NCBI GenBank assembly: GCA_003712165.1
Contig: RHLH01000001.1
Location: forward strand, 3,073,575 to 3,137,574
Length of the DNA stretch: 64,000 bases
Source: Phycisphaera sp.
Lineage (GTDB): Bacteria; Planctomycetota; Phycisphaerae; Phycisphaerales; UBA1924
Direction of reading: 5' to 3'
Shown piece by piece: positions 1 to 9,026 of the stretch (within the stretch, counting starts at the first letter, position 1; each line of letters starts with the position of its first letter). Both the position numbers and the translations under genes were made by a program. The notes beneath the pieces are model-generated. The model was given only the letters and a program-made list of their open reading frames with translations, had not been told where the DNA came from and made no database searches.

Positions 1-416
1 AGATGCAGTATGACCGCAACAAGCTGATCGACATCCTCGACGCGGTCAAGCCAGGTGAGGACGGCGTCCCCACCGGCAACATGCTCGAGAAGGAAACCGA
101 GGTCTTCGGTGTGACCCACCAGGACTTCGGCTCCGCTCTCTGCGAGCGCTGGAAGTTCCCAAAGACGCTCATCAGCGTGACCAAGTTCCACCACTGCCCG
201 GCCGAGGCGCCCGAGGAACACCGCACGCTGGTGTACCTCGTGCACGTCGCCGAGCGGATCGCTGCCGACCACGGCTGCGGCTTCCGCCTCGATCTCGAGA
301 ACACGGACATCGACAAGGCCGCGTTCGAGAAGCTCGGGCTGACGCAGGAGAAGCTCGACGAAGTCCGCGAGGAATTCCCGGCCATGCTCGAGAACACCGC
401 AGACCTGCTCGGCTAA
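1..416 (+). CDS. HDOD domain protein, C-terminal part (5' truncated by window edge)
   Basis: The reading frame is open from the first full codon at position 3 to a TAA at 414-416, so the start lies outside the window. The 137 visible residues resemble the second half of an HDOD domain: an E-x-E-x-FG-x-x-HQDFG-x-x-L segment, then ERWKFP, then a paired histidine (KFHHCP). HDOD proteins are signal-transduction relatives of HD phosphohydrolases and usually act as scaffolds or regulators, not enzymes. A receiver or other N-terminal domain could lie upstream but is not visible. The gene converges on surE with a 92 bp gap in which I see no clear terminator. Confidence 0.75.
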   Translation, partial: MQYDRNKLIDILDAVKPGEDGVPTGNMLEKETEVFGVTHQDFGSALCERWKFPKTLISVTKFHHCPAEAPEEHRTLVYLVHVAERIAADHGCGFRLDLENTDIDKAAFEKLGLTQEKLDEVREEFPAMLENTADLLG

Positions 417-508
417 CACCGAGCCTTACGACATTCTCTTCTCCCTCCCGGCGGCTGCGGCGGACACGGCGCGGCTGCCTTTGTCTAGGGAGACACAGAC
501 GAGCCCGT

Positions 509-1417
509 TTAGCGGAGCCGCTGCTGCCAACCGCGCATGCTGTTGCGTTCGGTCAGATCGAACGAGAGCGGCGTGACGGTGATGTGCCTCTTGAAGAGCA
601 GGTCCACGTCTGTGCCGGGCTCGGTGTCGTGGAAGTCGAGTCCGCCCGCTGCCGACCAGTAGTACGACTGACCCGAGGGGCTCTGCCTTTTCTCGAAGCG
701 GTCGATAAGGCCGTGCGTGTTCATCGGGCAGACGCTGATGGGCATCTCCGCGAGCGGATCATGCTCGTCATTGACGTCCGGGCCGTGCTCGTAGGCCTGC
801 ACGCTGACGGGCTGACCGGGCGACCCGGTTCCCGCGCGTGCCATCCGCATCTGTTCACGCCCCTCTGGGGTATCGGGCAGCATTTCTTCGCAACGAGGGA
901 TGTTGATGCTCAGGCACTCGTGCGGATCGAGCGGACCTGCGGCGAGGATCTTGTCCAGAGCTCTCCTGGCGTGCATCGCTCCGGCGGCAAAGAGCGGCTT
1001 GCCCCGACCGAGGTGCATACTGACCGCGATCGAGGGCGGGCCGAGGAACGCGGCTTCGATCGCCGCGGCGACGGTGCCCGAATAGATCACATTGACGCCG
1101 CAGTTCGCGCCGGCGTTCATGCCAGAGATCACGAGATCTGGCCTCGAGTCTTCACCGAAGCGTTCCCGCCAGAGCGCGCTGAGCGCGACCTTGACGCAGT
1201 CAGCGGGCCTGCCGTCGACGGCGAACCCGTCGAGATGCGCGGCGGGCTCGACCATCAGCGGTGTGTGGAACGTGACGCCGTGGCTCGTGGCGCTCTGGAC
1301 GGTCTTTGGCGCAACGGTGAAGACCTCGCCCAGCGGATCGATCTCGGCGATGGCTTTGTGGAGTGCGATGAGGCCCGGGGCGTTGATGCCGTCGTCGTTG
1401 GTCAGGAGGATGCGCAT
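509..1417 (-). CDS. surE: 5'/3'-nucleotidase SurE
   Basis: SurE is a metal-dependent nucleotidase that removes phosphate from 5'- and 3'-nucleotides. The N-terminus carries the metal-binding TNDDG loop (D8, D9) and residues 98-116 carry the SGMNAGANCGVN...YSGT signature with the conserved Asn. At 302 aa it is somewhat longer than usual (about 250), with the extra length in the C-terminal half. It is the last gene of a leftward run of three sulfotransferase paralogues, 33 bp after the nearest. Sulfotransferases release adenosine 3',5'-bisphosphate, so a 3'-nucleotidase here could clear that inhibitory product. That link is an inference from position. Family assignment is firm. Confidence 0.93.
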   Translation of the reverse strand: MRILLTNDDGINAPGLIALHKAIAEIDPLGEVFTVAPKTVQSATSHGVTFHTPLMVEPAAHLDGFAVDGRPADCVKVALSALWRERFGEDSRPDLVISGMNAGANCGVNVIYSGTVAAAIEAAFLGPPSIAVSMHLGRGKPLFAAGAMHARRALDKILAAGPLDPHECLSINIPRCEEMLPDTPEGREQMRMARAGTGSPGQPVSVQAYEHGPDVNDEHDPLAEMPISVCPMNTHGLIDRFEKRQSPSGQSYYWSAAGGLDFHDTEPGTDVDLLFKRHITVTPLSFDLTERNSMRGWQQRLR

Positions 1418-1450
1418 GGCTGAGCGTATCCACCTCGCCCGGGGTGCGGA

Positions 1451-2968
1451 TCAACCCTGGATGAAGTCGCCGAGGTGCTCGAAGACGGGGCCCAGGTGCT
1501 TCTCGTAGTTCTTCCAGCGCGCGATGCGCGAGGTGTAGAGCGCCGAGCGGACCTGCTCCCTGCTGGCGGTGTTGGTGATGCGGTCGCCCGATGTGTGATC
1601 GAGCATCGCCTCGTCGAACTCGATGCCGAGAAAGACGCAGAGACCTCGCAGTACAGGCTCGGGCTCCGAGACGAGGTTCTCGTAGTTGACCTCTAGCAGG
1701 TCTGGCCTTGCACCGGGAGCGGGCAGGCTCTGCCAGGCGTTCATCAGTGCGAAGTAGTCACGACAGAAAAGCGCGATATCTTCGATGGTGTTGGCCTGGC
1801 CGTGCGCGCCGAGCATCCACTGCATGTAATACGACAGGCACGTGTCGCGCGGGTCACGGCGTGTGTGGATGACTCTGCACCCGGGCAGAAGCCTTGCGAG
1901 CAAAGGCAGCTGCGCGAAGTTAAAGGGCTGTTTGTCGGTGAGCAGCTCGATACCCGGCTCCCTCTCTGACTCGTAGGATTCGAGCACCGTCTGCGAGAGC
2001 TTCTCGCGCAGCTCTGGCGTCAGGCGAGACGGATCGGTGATGATGGGGATCACGCCAGGCTTTGCCTGCTGGATGGTCTGCGCGGCGCGGGTGATCTCGT
2101 TGCGTTCGCCGAGCGCCTTGATGAGCGGGTGGCGCGAGAGCATCTGCTCAAGGAGTGACGACCCGCTGCGGGGCATCCCAACGATGAAGACGAGCCCGGA
2201 CCCGTCAACAGGTTCATCGGGTTGCTGGTCAGTGCTCGCAGTACTCCACGCCTCGATGCAGGCCCGCACGCGATCGGTGTGCTCCGCTGCGTCCCAGGGG
2301 AGATTCCTGATTATCTTGGCGCGGTTCTGAAGTTCGAACGCCTCGTCGTATCGCCCGAGCAGGTCGAGCGCGCCCGATGCCCGGGCGCTGATCACGCAGC
2401 GAAGACCCGCGGGGACCTTCTCGTTGTCCGCGAACGCGAGAAGATCATCAATGATCGCTTCGGGCTTGATGTGTTTGGGGATCAGCCTTGCGCGTGCTGC
2501 GCACGCCCTGGCCTCGTTAAGCTTTGTCCGCTCGGCTTCGGGTGCGTGCTCTTCGTACGAATCGAGCAGCTCAACCGCTTCTGCGCCGCGGTTCATGTCC
2601 GCGAGCAGATCGGCCTTCTGGAAAACCGCGGGCCCGAACCAGGGCTTGGCTCGCCTGGCGCGCCGGACGGCTTCGAGCGCTTCATCGAACCTGCCCAACC
2701 TCGCGAGCACCGCGGCCTGCTCTGTCGCGGCGGCTGCGTGCCCGGGCGCGAGCCTGGCGACCTGCGCAAAGACCTCAGCGCTCTGCGCGTGCTGGCCGAT
2801 CAGCATGAGCGATCTGGCGAAAGTGAGAGCTGCGGGCAGGTGACCCTTGGCTTGCTCCATCACGGGCGCCAGCGCCCGGGCTGCCTGGAGCGGCTTGCCC
2901 GCTTTGAGCAATGCCTCGGCCTGCCGGGCGACCTGCTGAACCTGAGCTTGTGTCTGCCCGCTGGTCAA
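1451..2968 (-). CDS. TPR-repeat sulfotransferase (paralogue 1 of 3)
   Basis: The 505-aa protein has about 240 N-terminal residues of helical TPR-like repeats followed by a PAPS-dependent sulfotransferase domain. The 5'-phosphosulfate loop is VGMPRSGSSLLEQ (GMPRSGSS at 264-271). The 3'-phosphate-binding stretch is RRDPRDTCLSYY, and DKQPFNF lies between. No signal peptide is visible. The start is a TTG that overlaps the TGA of the upstream paralogue by 4 bp (TTGA), with a GGAG ribosome site about 9 bp before it, so the two genes are probably translationally coupled. The fold is the family that includes tyrosylprotein and RaxST-type sulfotransferases. The acceptor (protein, sugar or small molecule) cannot be told from sequence. 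Confidence 0.88.
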   Translation of the reverse strand: MTSGQTQAQVQQVARQAEALLKAGKPLQAARALAPVMEQAKGHLPAALTFARSLMLIGQHAQSAEVFAQVARLAPGHAAAATEQAAVLARLGRFDEALEAVRRARRAKPWFGPAVFQKADLLADMNRGAEAVELLDSYEEHAPEAERTKLNEARACAARARLIPKHIKPEAIIDDLLAFADNEKVPAGLRCVISARASGALDLLGRYDEAFELQNRAKIIRNLPWDAAEHTDRVRACIEAWSTASTDQQPDEPVDGSGLVFIVGMPRSGSSLLEQMLSRHPLIKALGERNEITRAAQTIQQAKPGVIPIITDPSRLTPELREKLSQTVLESYESEREPGIELLTDKQPFNFAQLPLLARLLPGCRVIHTRRDPRDTCLSYYMQWMLGAHGQANTIEDIALFCRDYFALMNAWQSLPAPGARPDLLEVNYENLVSEPEPVLRGLCVFLGIEFDEAMLDHTSGDRITNTASREQVRSALYTSRIARWKNYEKHLGPVFEHLGDFIQG

Positions 2969-4497
2969 CCCGCGTCTCCGCTGTCATCGATGAACTCGCC
3001 CGCGTGCTCGATGAACGGACCAAGGTGTTTCTCGTACTGCTTCCAGCGCGCGACGCTGGACGAGTAGAGCCCGCTCTTGACCTGGTCTCTGCTCGCGGTC
3101 GCGACGACCCGGTCCGACTGTGTGTGATCGAGCACCGCGGGGTCGTACTCGAGTCCCACGAACGCGAGCACCTCGCGCATGACCTCTTCTGGTTCTGCGA
3201 CAACGCGTTCGTAGCGGACATCCATCATCTCGGGCCGCTGATCCGGCGCGGGCAGCCCGGCCCACGCGTCCATCGTCCGGCGGTAGTCGCGGTAGTACTT
3301 GCCGAGCGTCTCGAAGGAGTTGGCCTGGCCGTGATCGCCGTTGAACCAGAGTGTGTGGTACGACACGGCAACATCGCGAGGATCGCGCAGCGTGTGCAGC
3401 ACCTTGCACCCCGGGAGGATCCTGGCCAGCAGGGGAACGTGCGCGTAATTAAATGGCTGCTTGTCAACGGTCATCCGCTTCCCGGCTGGGGTCGCCTCAC
3501 GCACGGTCCGCTGAACGTGATCGGCGATCTGCTGGCACAACTCGGGCGTGAGCCTCGAGAGATCGCTCACAAGAGGGAGCAGCCTTGGCGGCGGGCGATC
3601 GACCGCGCCCGCGGCGAACGTGATGTCGTTGCGCTCGCCCAGCGGGTGCACATCGGGGTGCCTCGAGAGCATCTGCTCAAGAAGTGACGAGCCGCTTCGG
3701 GGCATGCCCAGCACGAAGATCATGCCCGACCCATCAACGGTTGACTTAGGTAAATTGGCTGCGGCTTCGGAAGTCCACGCCTTGACGCACGCGTCTACTC
3801 GACGCGAGTGTTGGTCGGCGTCCCAGGGGACCGCACGCAACTGCTTGCAACGTGTGTTCGCCTCGATCGCTGCGTCGTACTCGCCCTGCTTGTCGAGAAG
3901 ACTCGAGATCCGCGACGCGACGAGTGCGCGCTGCTTCGAATGGATGCGTTCGTCATCGACGTAACCGCGGGCCTCCTCGAGCAGCGGCCCCGGCTCGTAG
4001 TGCTTCGGGGCCAGCCTCATGCGTGTTGTGCAGAGATGAGAGAGATGGTGCGGCGTGCGCACCGACTCGGGCGCGTTCCGATCGAACCCGTCGAGCAACT
4101 CGGCCGCTTTCTCTTCCTCACCAAGGTCCATGAGCAGTTCGGCTTCGAGCATCGCCGCGCGCGGCTCCCAGGGTGCGGTCTCCCGCGCACGCTGGACGTG
4201 GCTCAGGCTCTGATCGAACCGGCCCGACCGCTTGAGCGAGATTGCAAACTCCGTGCGCACACCCGCGTCGCTCGGCTTGAGCTTGAGGGCCTTCTGAAAG
4301 ACAGCCGCCGCTCGCTCGTGCTGGCTGAGCATCGAGATCGCCCTCGCGTAGATCACGAGCGCTGGGAACACCTTCTCGGCGAATTGCATCGCGGGCTGGA
4401 GCGTCGCGACTGCCTTATGGGGTTGGCCCGCGCGCAGGAATCCCTCGGCCTGTTGTGCTCTGGCGATGATCTGCTGCACGGGCGGCTTTGCGGCCAA
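2965..4497 (-). CDS. TPR-repeat sulfotransferase (paralogue 2 of 3)
   Basis: A 510-aa TPR plus sulfotransferase protein with the same architecture as its two neighbours. The PAPS loop is LGMPRSGSSLLEQ, followed by DKQPFNYAHVPLLAR and the LRDPRDVAVSYH 3'-phosphate motif. The start is a TTG. An in-frame stop lies seven codons upstream (TGA at 4516-4518) with no ATG between, and an excellent AGGAGG site sits 6 bp before the TTG, which settles the start. The C-terminus ends with a QYEKHLGPFIEHAGEFI stretch that matches the ends of the other two paralogues. It is the middle gene of the operon, 102 bp after the third paralogue. Substrate unknown. Confidence 0.88.
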   Translation of the reverse strand: MAAKPPVQQIIARAQQAEGFLRAGQPHKAVATLQPAMQFAEKVFPALVIYARAISMLSQHERAAAVFQKALKLKPSDAGVRTEFAISLKRSGRFDQSLSHVQRARETAPWEPRAAMLEAELLMDLGEEEKAAELLDGFDRNAPESVRTPHHLSHLCTTRMRLAPKHYEPGPLLEEARGYVDDERIHSKQRALVASRISSLLDKQGEYDAAIEANTRCKQLRAVPWDADQHSRRVDACVKAWTSEAAANLPKSTVDGSGMIFVLGMPRSGSSLLEQMLSRHPDVHPLGERNDITFAAGAVDRPPPRLLPLVSDLSRLTPELCQQIADHVQRTVREATPAGKRMTVDKQPFNYAHVPLLARILPGCKVLHTLRDPRDVAVSYHTLWFNGDHGQANSFETLGKYYRDYRRTMDAWAGLPAPDQRPEMMDVRYERVVAEPEEVMREVLAFVGLEYDPAVLDHTQSDRVVATASRDQVKSGLYSSSVARWKQYEKHLGPFIEHAGEFIDDSGDAG

Positions 4498-4599
4498 CGC
4501 TTTCCTCCTGGGCTGTCATCGGAGGCTGACAGCACACAGAATGAGGATAGCACCAAGCGGCCAAACCCCGGCGCACGAATCGGAATGCAAGTGAATGTC

Positions 4600-6114
4600 T
4601 TAGTCCATGTACGCGCCGCAATGCTGTTCGAGAGGCCCCATAAAGCGTTTGTAGTTTCTCCAGCGCTGTACGCTCGATGTATAGAGCTTGCTCCTCACCT
4701 GATCTCGGCTCGCGGTCGGGACAACGCGATCAGAATCGGCGTGGCTGAGAACCGCTTCATCGAACGCAAGGCCGAGGAATGAGAGCACGTCGCGTATGGC
4801 AGATTCTGGCTCGGCGACCACCCGTTCGTAGTGCACATCCAGAATCTCTGGCCTCTGACCAGGCGATTCGAGCCTGACCCAGGCATCCATCATTTGTCGG
4901 TAGTCGCGGTAATAGCGTGCGATCGTATCAAGGGAGTTCGCCTGGCCGTGCGGGCTCGAGAACCACTGCGTCATGTAAGAGAGCGCGGTGTCTCGCGGAT
5001 CACGGATGGTGTGCAGAATCTTGCAACCAGGCAGCAGGCGTGCCAGCAGCGGCACGTTAACGAAGTTGAAGGGCTGTTTATCGATCACATACCGCACGCC
5101 CTTGGGACGCATCGAATCGAATACGCTGAGCGTTTGCCGAGCAAGTCTCTCACACAGATCTGGTGTGAGCGATGACAGATCGGTAACCATGGGCAGCAAG
5201 CCGGGGCTTGGCTGCTGGATCGTCCCCGCAGCGGTGATGACCTCGTTGCGTTCTCCGAGCCCCGCGACATCCGGATGGCACGCGAGCATCTGCTCGAGCA
5301 GCGAAGAGCCGCTGCGGGGCATGCCGAGGATGAACACTATCCCGGAGCCGTCCACCGAAGCAGGCTTGACGTGCTTTGCCTCATCTGATGTCCACGAGGT
5401 GGTGCAGTCGTGCATCCGCTTTGTATGCGCCTCCTCGTTCCAGGGGACGTTTGCAAGGGACTTTGACTGCGTCACCGCTTTCATCGCATCGTTGTAGCAA
5501 CCGATCTTGTCGAGCATGACAGAGATCGAGAGCCAGAGCATCGCTCGCCTGCGCACGGGTACTTCCGGGTGGTCCGCGTACATCATCCCGCCCTTGAGCA
5601 CTTCCTCCGCGGGGATGTGCTTTGGCGCGAGGCGTGTGCGAGTTGTAAACGCCATCGCCAAATTCGATGGGGTCTTGTGTTTCTCGTCGGCGTTGGTTTC
5701 AAAGTCTGCGAGCAGCCTTGCAGCTTCCTCGTACAGCCCTGAATCCATCAGGAGCTCGGCCTCGACAAACACGGCCTTTGGGTGCCAGCTCGCCGAGGCA
5801 CGCGCACGCTTGATCTGTTCCAACGCCGAGTCAAACTCGCCCGAGAGCTTGAGCGCGAGCGAGTAATCGGTGCGCAGCTCATGGTTCATCGGCTGGAGCT
5901 TGAGGGCTTTTTTGAAGTAGACGGCGCTACTCTCGTGCTGACCCATTGTGCCGAGCGATTTGCCATAAACAGCGAGCGCCTCGGGTGACTTCCCCGCGTG
6001 AGGCATGACAGGGTGGAGTGTCGACGCGGCGAGATGGGGTTTACCTGAACGGAATTGCTCGGAAGCGCGCAGCGTAAGCAAACCGATATGGTGCAACGAT
6101 GGTCGTCGAGCCAT
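4600..6114 (-). CDS. TPR-repeat sulfotransferase (paralogue 3 of 3)
   Basis: First gene of the leftward sulfotransferase operon, 504 aa. It has N-terminal TPR-like helices, then the LGMPRSGSSLLEQ PAPS loop, DKQPFNFVNVPLLAR and the IRDPRDTALSYM motif. I start it at the ATG at 6114, which follows an AGGA site and aligns with the N-termini of the two paralogues. A TTG seven codons upstream is possible but less likely. The base composition of this copy looks slightly less GC-rich than the other two. Between it and the divergent cystathionine beta-synthase gene is a 345 bp gap that must hold promoters for both. Acceptor unknown. Confidence 0.87.
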   Translation of the reverse strand: MARRPSLHHIGLLTLRASEQFRSGKPHLAASTLHPVMPHAGKSPEALAVYGKSLGTMGQHESSAVYFKKALKLQPMNHELRTDYSLALKLSGEFDSALEQIKRARASASWHPKAVFVEAELLMDSGLYEEAARLLADFETNADEKHKTPSNLAMAFTTRTRLAPKHIPAEEVLKGGMMYADHPEVPVRRRAMLWLSISVMLDKIGCYNDAMKAVTQSKSLANVPWNEEAHTKRMHDCTTSWTSDEAKHVKPASVDGSGIVFILGMPRSGSSLLEQMLACHPDVAGLGERNEVITAAGTIQQPSPGLLPMVTDLSSLTPDLCERLARQTLSVFDSMRPKGVRYVIDKQPFNFVNVPLLARLLPGCKILHTIRDPRDTALSYMTQWFSSPHGQANSLDTIARYYRDYRQMMDAWVRLESPGQRPEILDVHYERVVAEPESAIRDVLSFLGLAFDEAVLSHADSDRVVPTASRDQVRSKLYTSSVQRWRNYKRFMGPLEQHCGAYMD

Positions 6115-6459
6115 GGTCAATTCCTGCAACAACAAACAGCAGATGCCGAGTTGAATATGTGTTTGGTGACGTGCGTCGACTCATCGAGCGCTCGGTCACT
6201 TCTCTTGGCGATTCTCGTCTGTCGCCGAGGAACTATTCGGCTGAATAGCCTTTCGGTTGCTCGTTAGGTGCGTCGAAAGATCAAATTCGTCAATTCGTGA
6301 GTGGTTGTGCACCGTTTCCTAGTACTCCGTCCAGACCGAAGCGTGGTTATTCCCTACCACACCCCGCCCGAAGAGCAGAACGAGCCGGCGCCCGCACCCG
6401 ACCTATCCTGTTATACACCCTGTGACCGAGTATCGATTTCACCCCACGGAGCCAGACCC
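6115..6459. other. Intergenic region between divergent sulfotransferase and transsulfuration operons
   Basis: 345 bp with no convincing gene. It must contain the promoters of both the leftward sulfotransferase-surE operon and the rightward CBS gene. The strongest visible element is a perfect 6 bp inverted repeat with a 4-base gap at 6233-6248. A TTATAC hexamer near 6413 could be a -10 element for the CBS gene, but I see no matching -35. An open frame runs through the second half in phase with the CBS gene, but its encoded residues look non-native. Confidence 0.5.
6233..6248. promoter_or_regulatory. Inverted repeat, candidate operator
   Basis: CTATTC-GGCT-GAATAG, a perfect 6 bp inverted repeat lying midway between the start of the sulfotransferase operon and the transsulfuration genes. 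The position would suit a shared regulator of two sulfur-related operons. It could equally be a chance hairpin, as there is no second copy in view. Confidence 0.25.
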
Positions 6460-7830
6460 GTGCAGACCAAGAACAACATCCTCGACGCGATCGGAGACAC
6501 CCCGCTGGTGAGGCTCAACAAGGTCGTCCCGGACGGCTCCGCCGAGGTGTACGCGAAGTGCGAGTTCATGAACCCCGCCGGGTCCATCAAGGACCGGATG
6601 GCCAGCTACATCATCCACAAGGCCGAGGAAGAGGGGCTTTTGAAGCCGGGCGGCACGATCGTTGAGAACACCTCGGGCAACACAGGCCTGGGAGCCGCGA
6701 TGACCGCGGCGGTGAAGGGCTACAAAGCAGTCTTCACCATGCCCGACAAGATGAGCCAGGAGAAGATCGACGGCCTCCGCGCGTTCGGGGCCGAGGTCAT
6801 CATCACCCCCACCGACGTCCCGGGCGATTCGCCCGACCACTACGTCAACGTCGCCAAACGTGTCGCCGAGGAAACGCCGGGCTCGTTCTATCTTGACCAG
6901 TACCACTCGCAGTGGAACATCGAGGCGCACGAAGTCCTGACCGGCCAGGAAATCTGGGACCAGACCGACGGCGGGCAGATCGACGCGATCGTCGTCGGCA
7001 CGGGCACGGGCGGCACGGCCAGCGGCATCGGGCGCTTCTTCAAGAAGAAGAACTCACCCACCAAGATCATCGGGGTCGACCCGCTCGGCAGCGTCCACTA
7101 CCAGATATTCAAAACCGGCACCATGTCCACCCCATACGTCTACAAGGTCGAGGGGCTCGGCGAGGACATCGTGTGCAAGGCGTTCGATCCGACCGCTGTC
7201 GATGAGATGTACCAGGTCAACGACTACGAGTGCTTCACCATGGCGAGGAGGCTCATCCGCGAGGAGGGGCTCTTCTGCGGCGGGTCCTCGGGCGGCATGG
7301 CGCACATCGCGGTCAACATCGCCAAGGAGATGGGCGCGGGCAAGAAAGTCGTCTGCGTCCTGCCCGACTCGGGCACCAGGTACGTCACCAAGTACCTCTC
7401 AGACGAATGGATGAAGATGCACGGCTTCCTCGAGCCCGACAAGGGCCTCGGACTCATCGAGGACATGCTGGGCGATTCGCGCGAGGTCATCACCGCGAGC
7501 GAAGCCGACAGCGTCGGGAGCATTATCAACCTCATGAAGAACAAGGGCATCTCGCAGGTCCCGATCATGAACGGCAGCGCCGCCAAGCCCGTGGGCATCG
7601 TCCACGAGGTCGATGTCCTTCGAGGCCTCCAGTCGGGCGAGATCACGACCGAATCGCCCGTGCGCGGTGTCGAGAAGCCGATCGGCGGTTTGCTCTACCC
7701 GAAGGCGCGCGTCGAGGAGCTTTACGGCGTGTTCGGCCAAGACCAGGCCGCGATCGTGATCGACGAGGGCAAGATCGTGGGCATCCTGAGTCAGATCGAC
7801 CTGATCGAGTACCTCGCGAAGAAGCAGTAA
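6460..7830 (+). CDS. Cystathionine beta-synthase with C-terminal CBS domain pair
   Basis: A pyridoxal-phosphate enzyme that condenses homocysteine with serine (or serves as a cysteine synthase). The N-terminal catalytic part has IGDTPLVRLN and NPAGSIKDRM, where K44 is the expected PLP lysine, then ENTSGNTG for substrate/phosphate binding and a GTGTGGTASGIG glycine loop. From about residue 335 there is a tandem CBS-domain module of the type that binds adenosyl ligands. I choose the GTG at 6460 (456 aa): it follows an ACGGAG site and begins right at the family N-terminus, while the upstream in-frame residues match nothing. The next gene starts 37 bp later and encodes the following step. The catalytic class is firm, but cysteine synthase activity cannot be excluded. 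Confidence 0.9.
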   Translation: MQTKNNILDAIGDTPLVRLNKVVPDGSAEVYAKCEFMNPAGSIKDRMASYIIHKAEEEGLLKPGGTIVENTSGNTGLGAAMTAAVKGYKAVFTMPDKMSQEKIDGLRAFGAEVIITPTDVPGDSPDHYVNVAKRVAEETPGSFYLDQYHSQWNIEAHEVLTGQEIWDQTDGGQIDAIVVGTGTGGTASGIGRFFKKKNSPTKIIGVDPLGSVHYQIFKTGTMSTPYVYKVEGLGEDIVCKAFDPTAVDEMYQVNDYECFTMARRLIREEGLFCGGSSGGMAHIAVNIAKEMGAGKKVVCVLPDSGTRYVTKYLSDEWMKMHGFLEPDKGLGLIEDMLGDSREVITASEADSVGSIINLMKNKGISQVPIMNGSAAKPVGIVHEVDVLRGLQSGEITTESPVRGVEKPIGGLLYPKARVEELYGVFGQDQAAIVIDEGKIVGILSQIDLIEYLAKKQ

Positions 7831-7867
7831 TCAGCAAAGCACCAACCAACGAGAGACGGCAACACAC

Positions 7868-9025
7868 ATGGCACACGACCACACCCAAGGCTTCGGCACA
7901 AAGGCGATCCACGCGGGCCAGGCGCCCGACCCCTCCACCGGCGCGATCATGACGCCCATCTACCAGACGTCCACGTACGTCCAGCAGAGCCCGGGCAAGA
8001 TCATCGGTGAGTACGACTACTCGCGCGCGGCCAACCCGACGCGGACAGCGATCGAAGCCAACCTCGCCGCGCTCGAGGGCGCCAAGCACGGGCTGTGCTA
8101 CTCGTCGGGTGTCGCCGCGACCGGTGTTGTGCTGCACACGCTGAGCGCGGGCGACAACGTGCTGCTCTGCGACGACGTGTACGGCGGGACGAACCGCCTC
8201 TTCCACCGCGTCTTCAAGCAACTGGGCGTCGAGACCACGCTCGTTGACATGACCGACCTCAACAAGCTCGAGGACGCGTTCAAGGACAACACGAGGCTCG
8301 TGTGGGTCGAGACACCGACCAACCCGACGCTCAAGTGCATCGATATCGAGGGCGTCGCCAAGATCGCGCACGCCAAGGGCGCCAGGCTCGCGGTCGACAA
8401 CACGTTCGCGACGCCCTACCTGCAGAACCCGCTTGCGCTCGGCGCCGATGTCGTGTGCCACTCGACGACCAAGTACATCGGGGGCCACTCCGACGCGATC
8501 GGCGGCGCGCTGCTCACCAACGACGACGAGCTGCACCAGCAGCTCAAGTTCATCCAGCTCTCAGAGGGCGCGGTGCCCGGCATCATGGAGTGCTTCTTGC
8601 TGCTCCGCTCGACCAAGACGCTGCACATCCGCATGGAGCGCCACTGCGCCAACGCCAAACGCGTCGCGGGCTATCTCAGCGAGCACGGCGCGGTCGAGAA
8701 GGTCATCTACCCGGGCCTCGAGTCGCACCCGCAGCACGAGATCGCCAAGAAGCAGATGCGCGACTTCGGGGGCATGGTCACGATCTACCTCAAGGACGGA
8801 CTCGACAAAGCCCGCACCATGCTCGAACGCGTGCACCTCTTCGGGCTCGCCGAGTCCCTGGGCGGCGTTGAGTCGCTCATCGAGCACCCAGCCATCATGA
8901 CGCACGCGAGCGTGCCGCCCGAGCAGCGCGAGCAGCTCGGCATCAGCGACGGGCTCGTGCGCCTCTCGGTTGGTATCGAGGATGTCGAGGATTTGATCGA
9001 GGATCTGGATCAGGCGCTGGCCTGA
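7868..9025 (+). CDS. Cystathionine gamma-lyase/gamma-synthase family enzyme
   Basis: A 385-aa member of the Cys/Met metabolism PLP enzyme family. The PLP lysine is K202 in STTKYIGGHSD, preceded by VDNTF (D177), and the substrate-side motif YSRAANPTR is near residue 51. Following cystathionine beta-synthase by 37 bp, it most likely cleaves cystathionine to cysteine, completing reverse transsulfuration. Gamma-synthase activity cannot be excluded from sequence. The final 75 bp of this gene recur at 9481-9555 as a displaced partial copy, so the 3' end has taken part in a recombination event. Its stop codon lies 1 bp from the stop of a convergent small membrane gene. Confidence 0.9.
   Translation: MAHDHTQGFGTKAIHAGQAPDPSTGAIMTPIYQTSTYVQQSPGKIIGEYDYSRAANPTRTAIEANLAALEGAKHGLCYSSGVAATGVVLHTLSAGDNVLLCDDVYGGTNRLFHRVFKQLGVETTLVDMTDLNKLEDAFKDNTRLVWVETPTNPTLKCIDIEGVAKIAHAKGARLAVDNTFATPYLQNPLALGADVVCHSTTKYIGGHSDAIGGALLTNDDELHQQLKFIQLSEGAVPGIMECFLLLRSTKTLHIRMERHCANAKRVAGYLSEHGAVEKVIYPGLESHPQHEIAKKQMRDFGGMVTIYLKDGLDKARTMLERVHLFGLAESLGGVESLIEHPAIMTHASVPPEQREQLGISDGLVRLSVGIEDVEDLIEDLDQALA
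8951..9025 (+). repeat. Direct repeat, copy 1 (3' end of the gamma-lyase gene)
   Basis: The last 75 bp of the intact gene, encoding GLVRLSVGIEDVEDL... to the stop. It matches 9481-9555 at 69 of 75 positions by my count. Similarity ends abruptly on both sides. Confidence 0.9.
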
Positions 9026-9026
9026 A

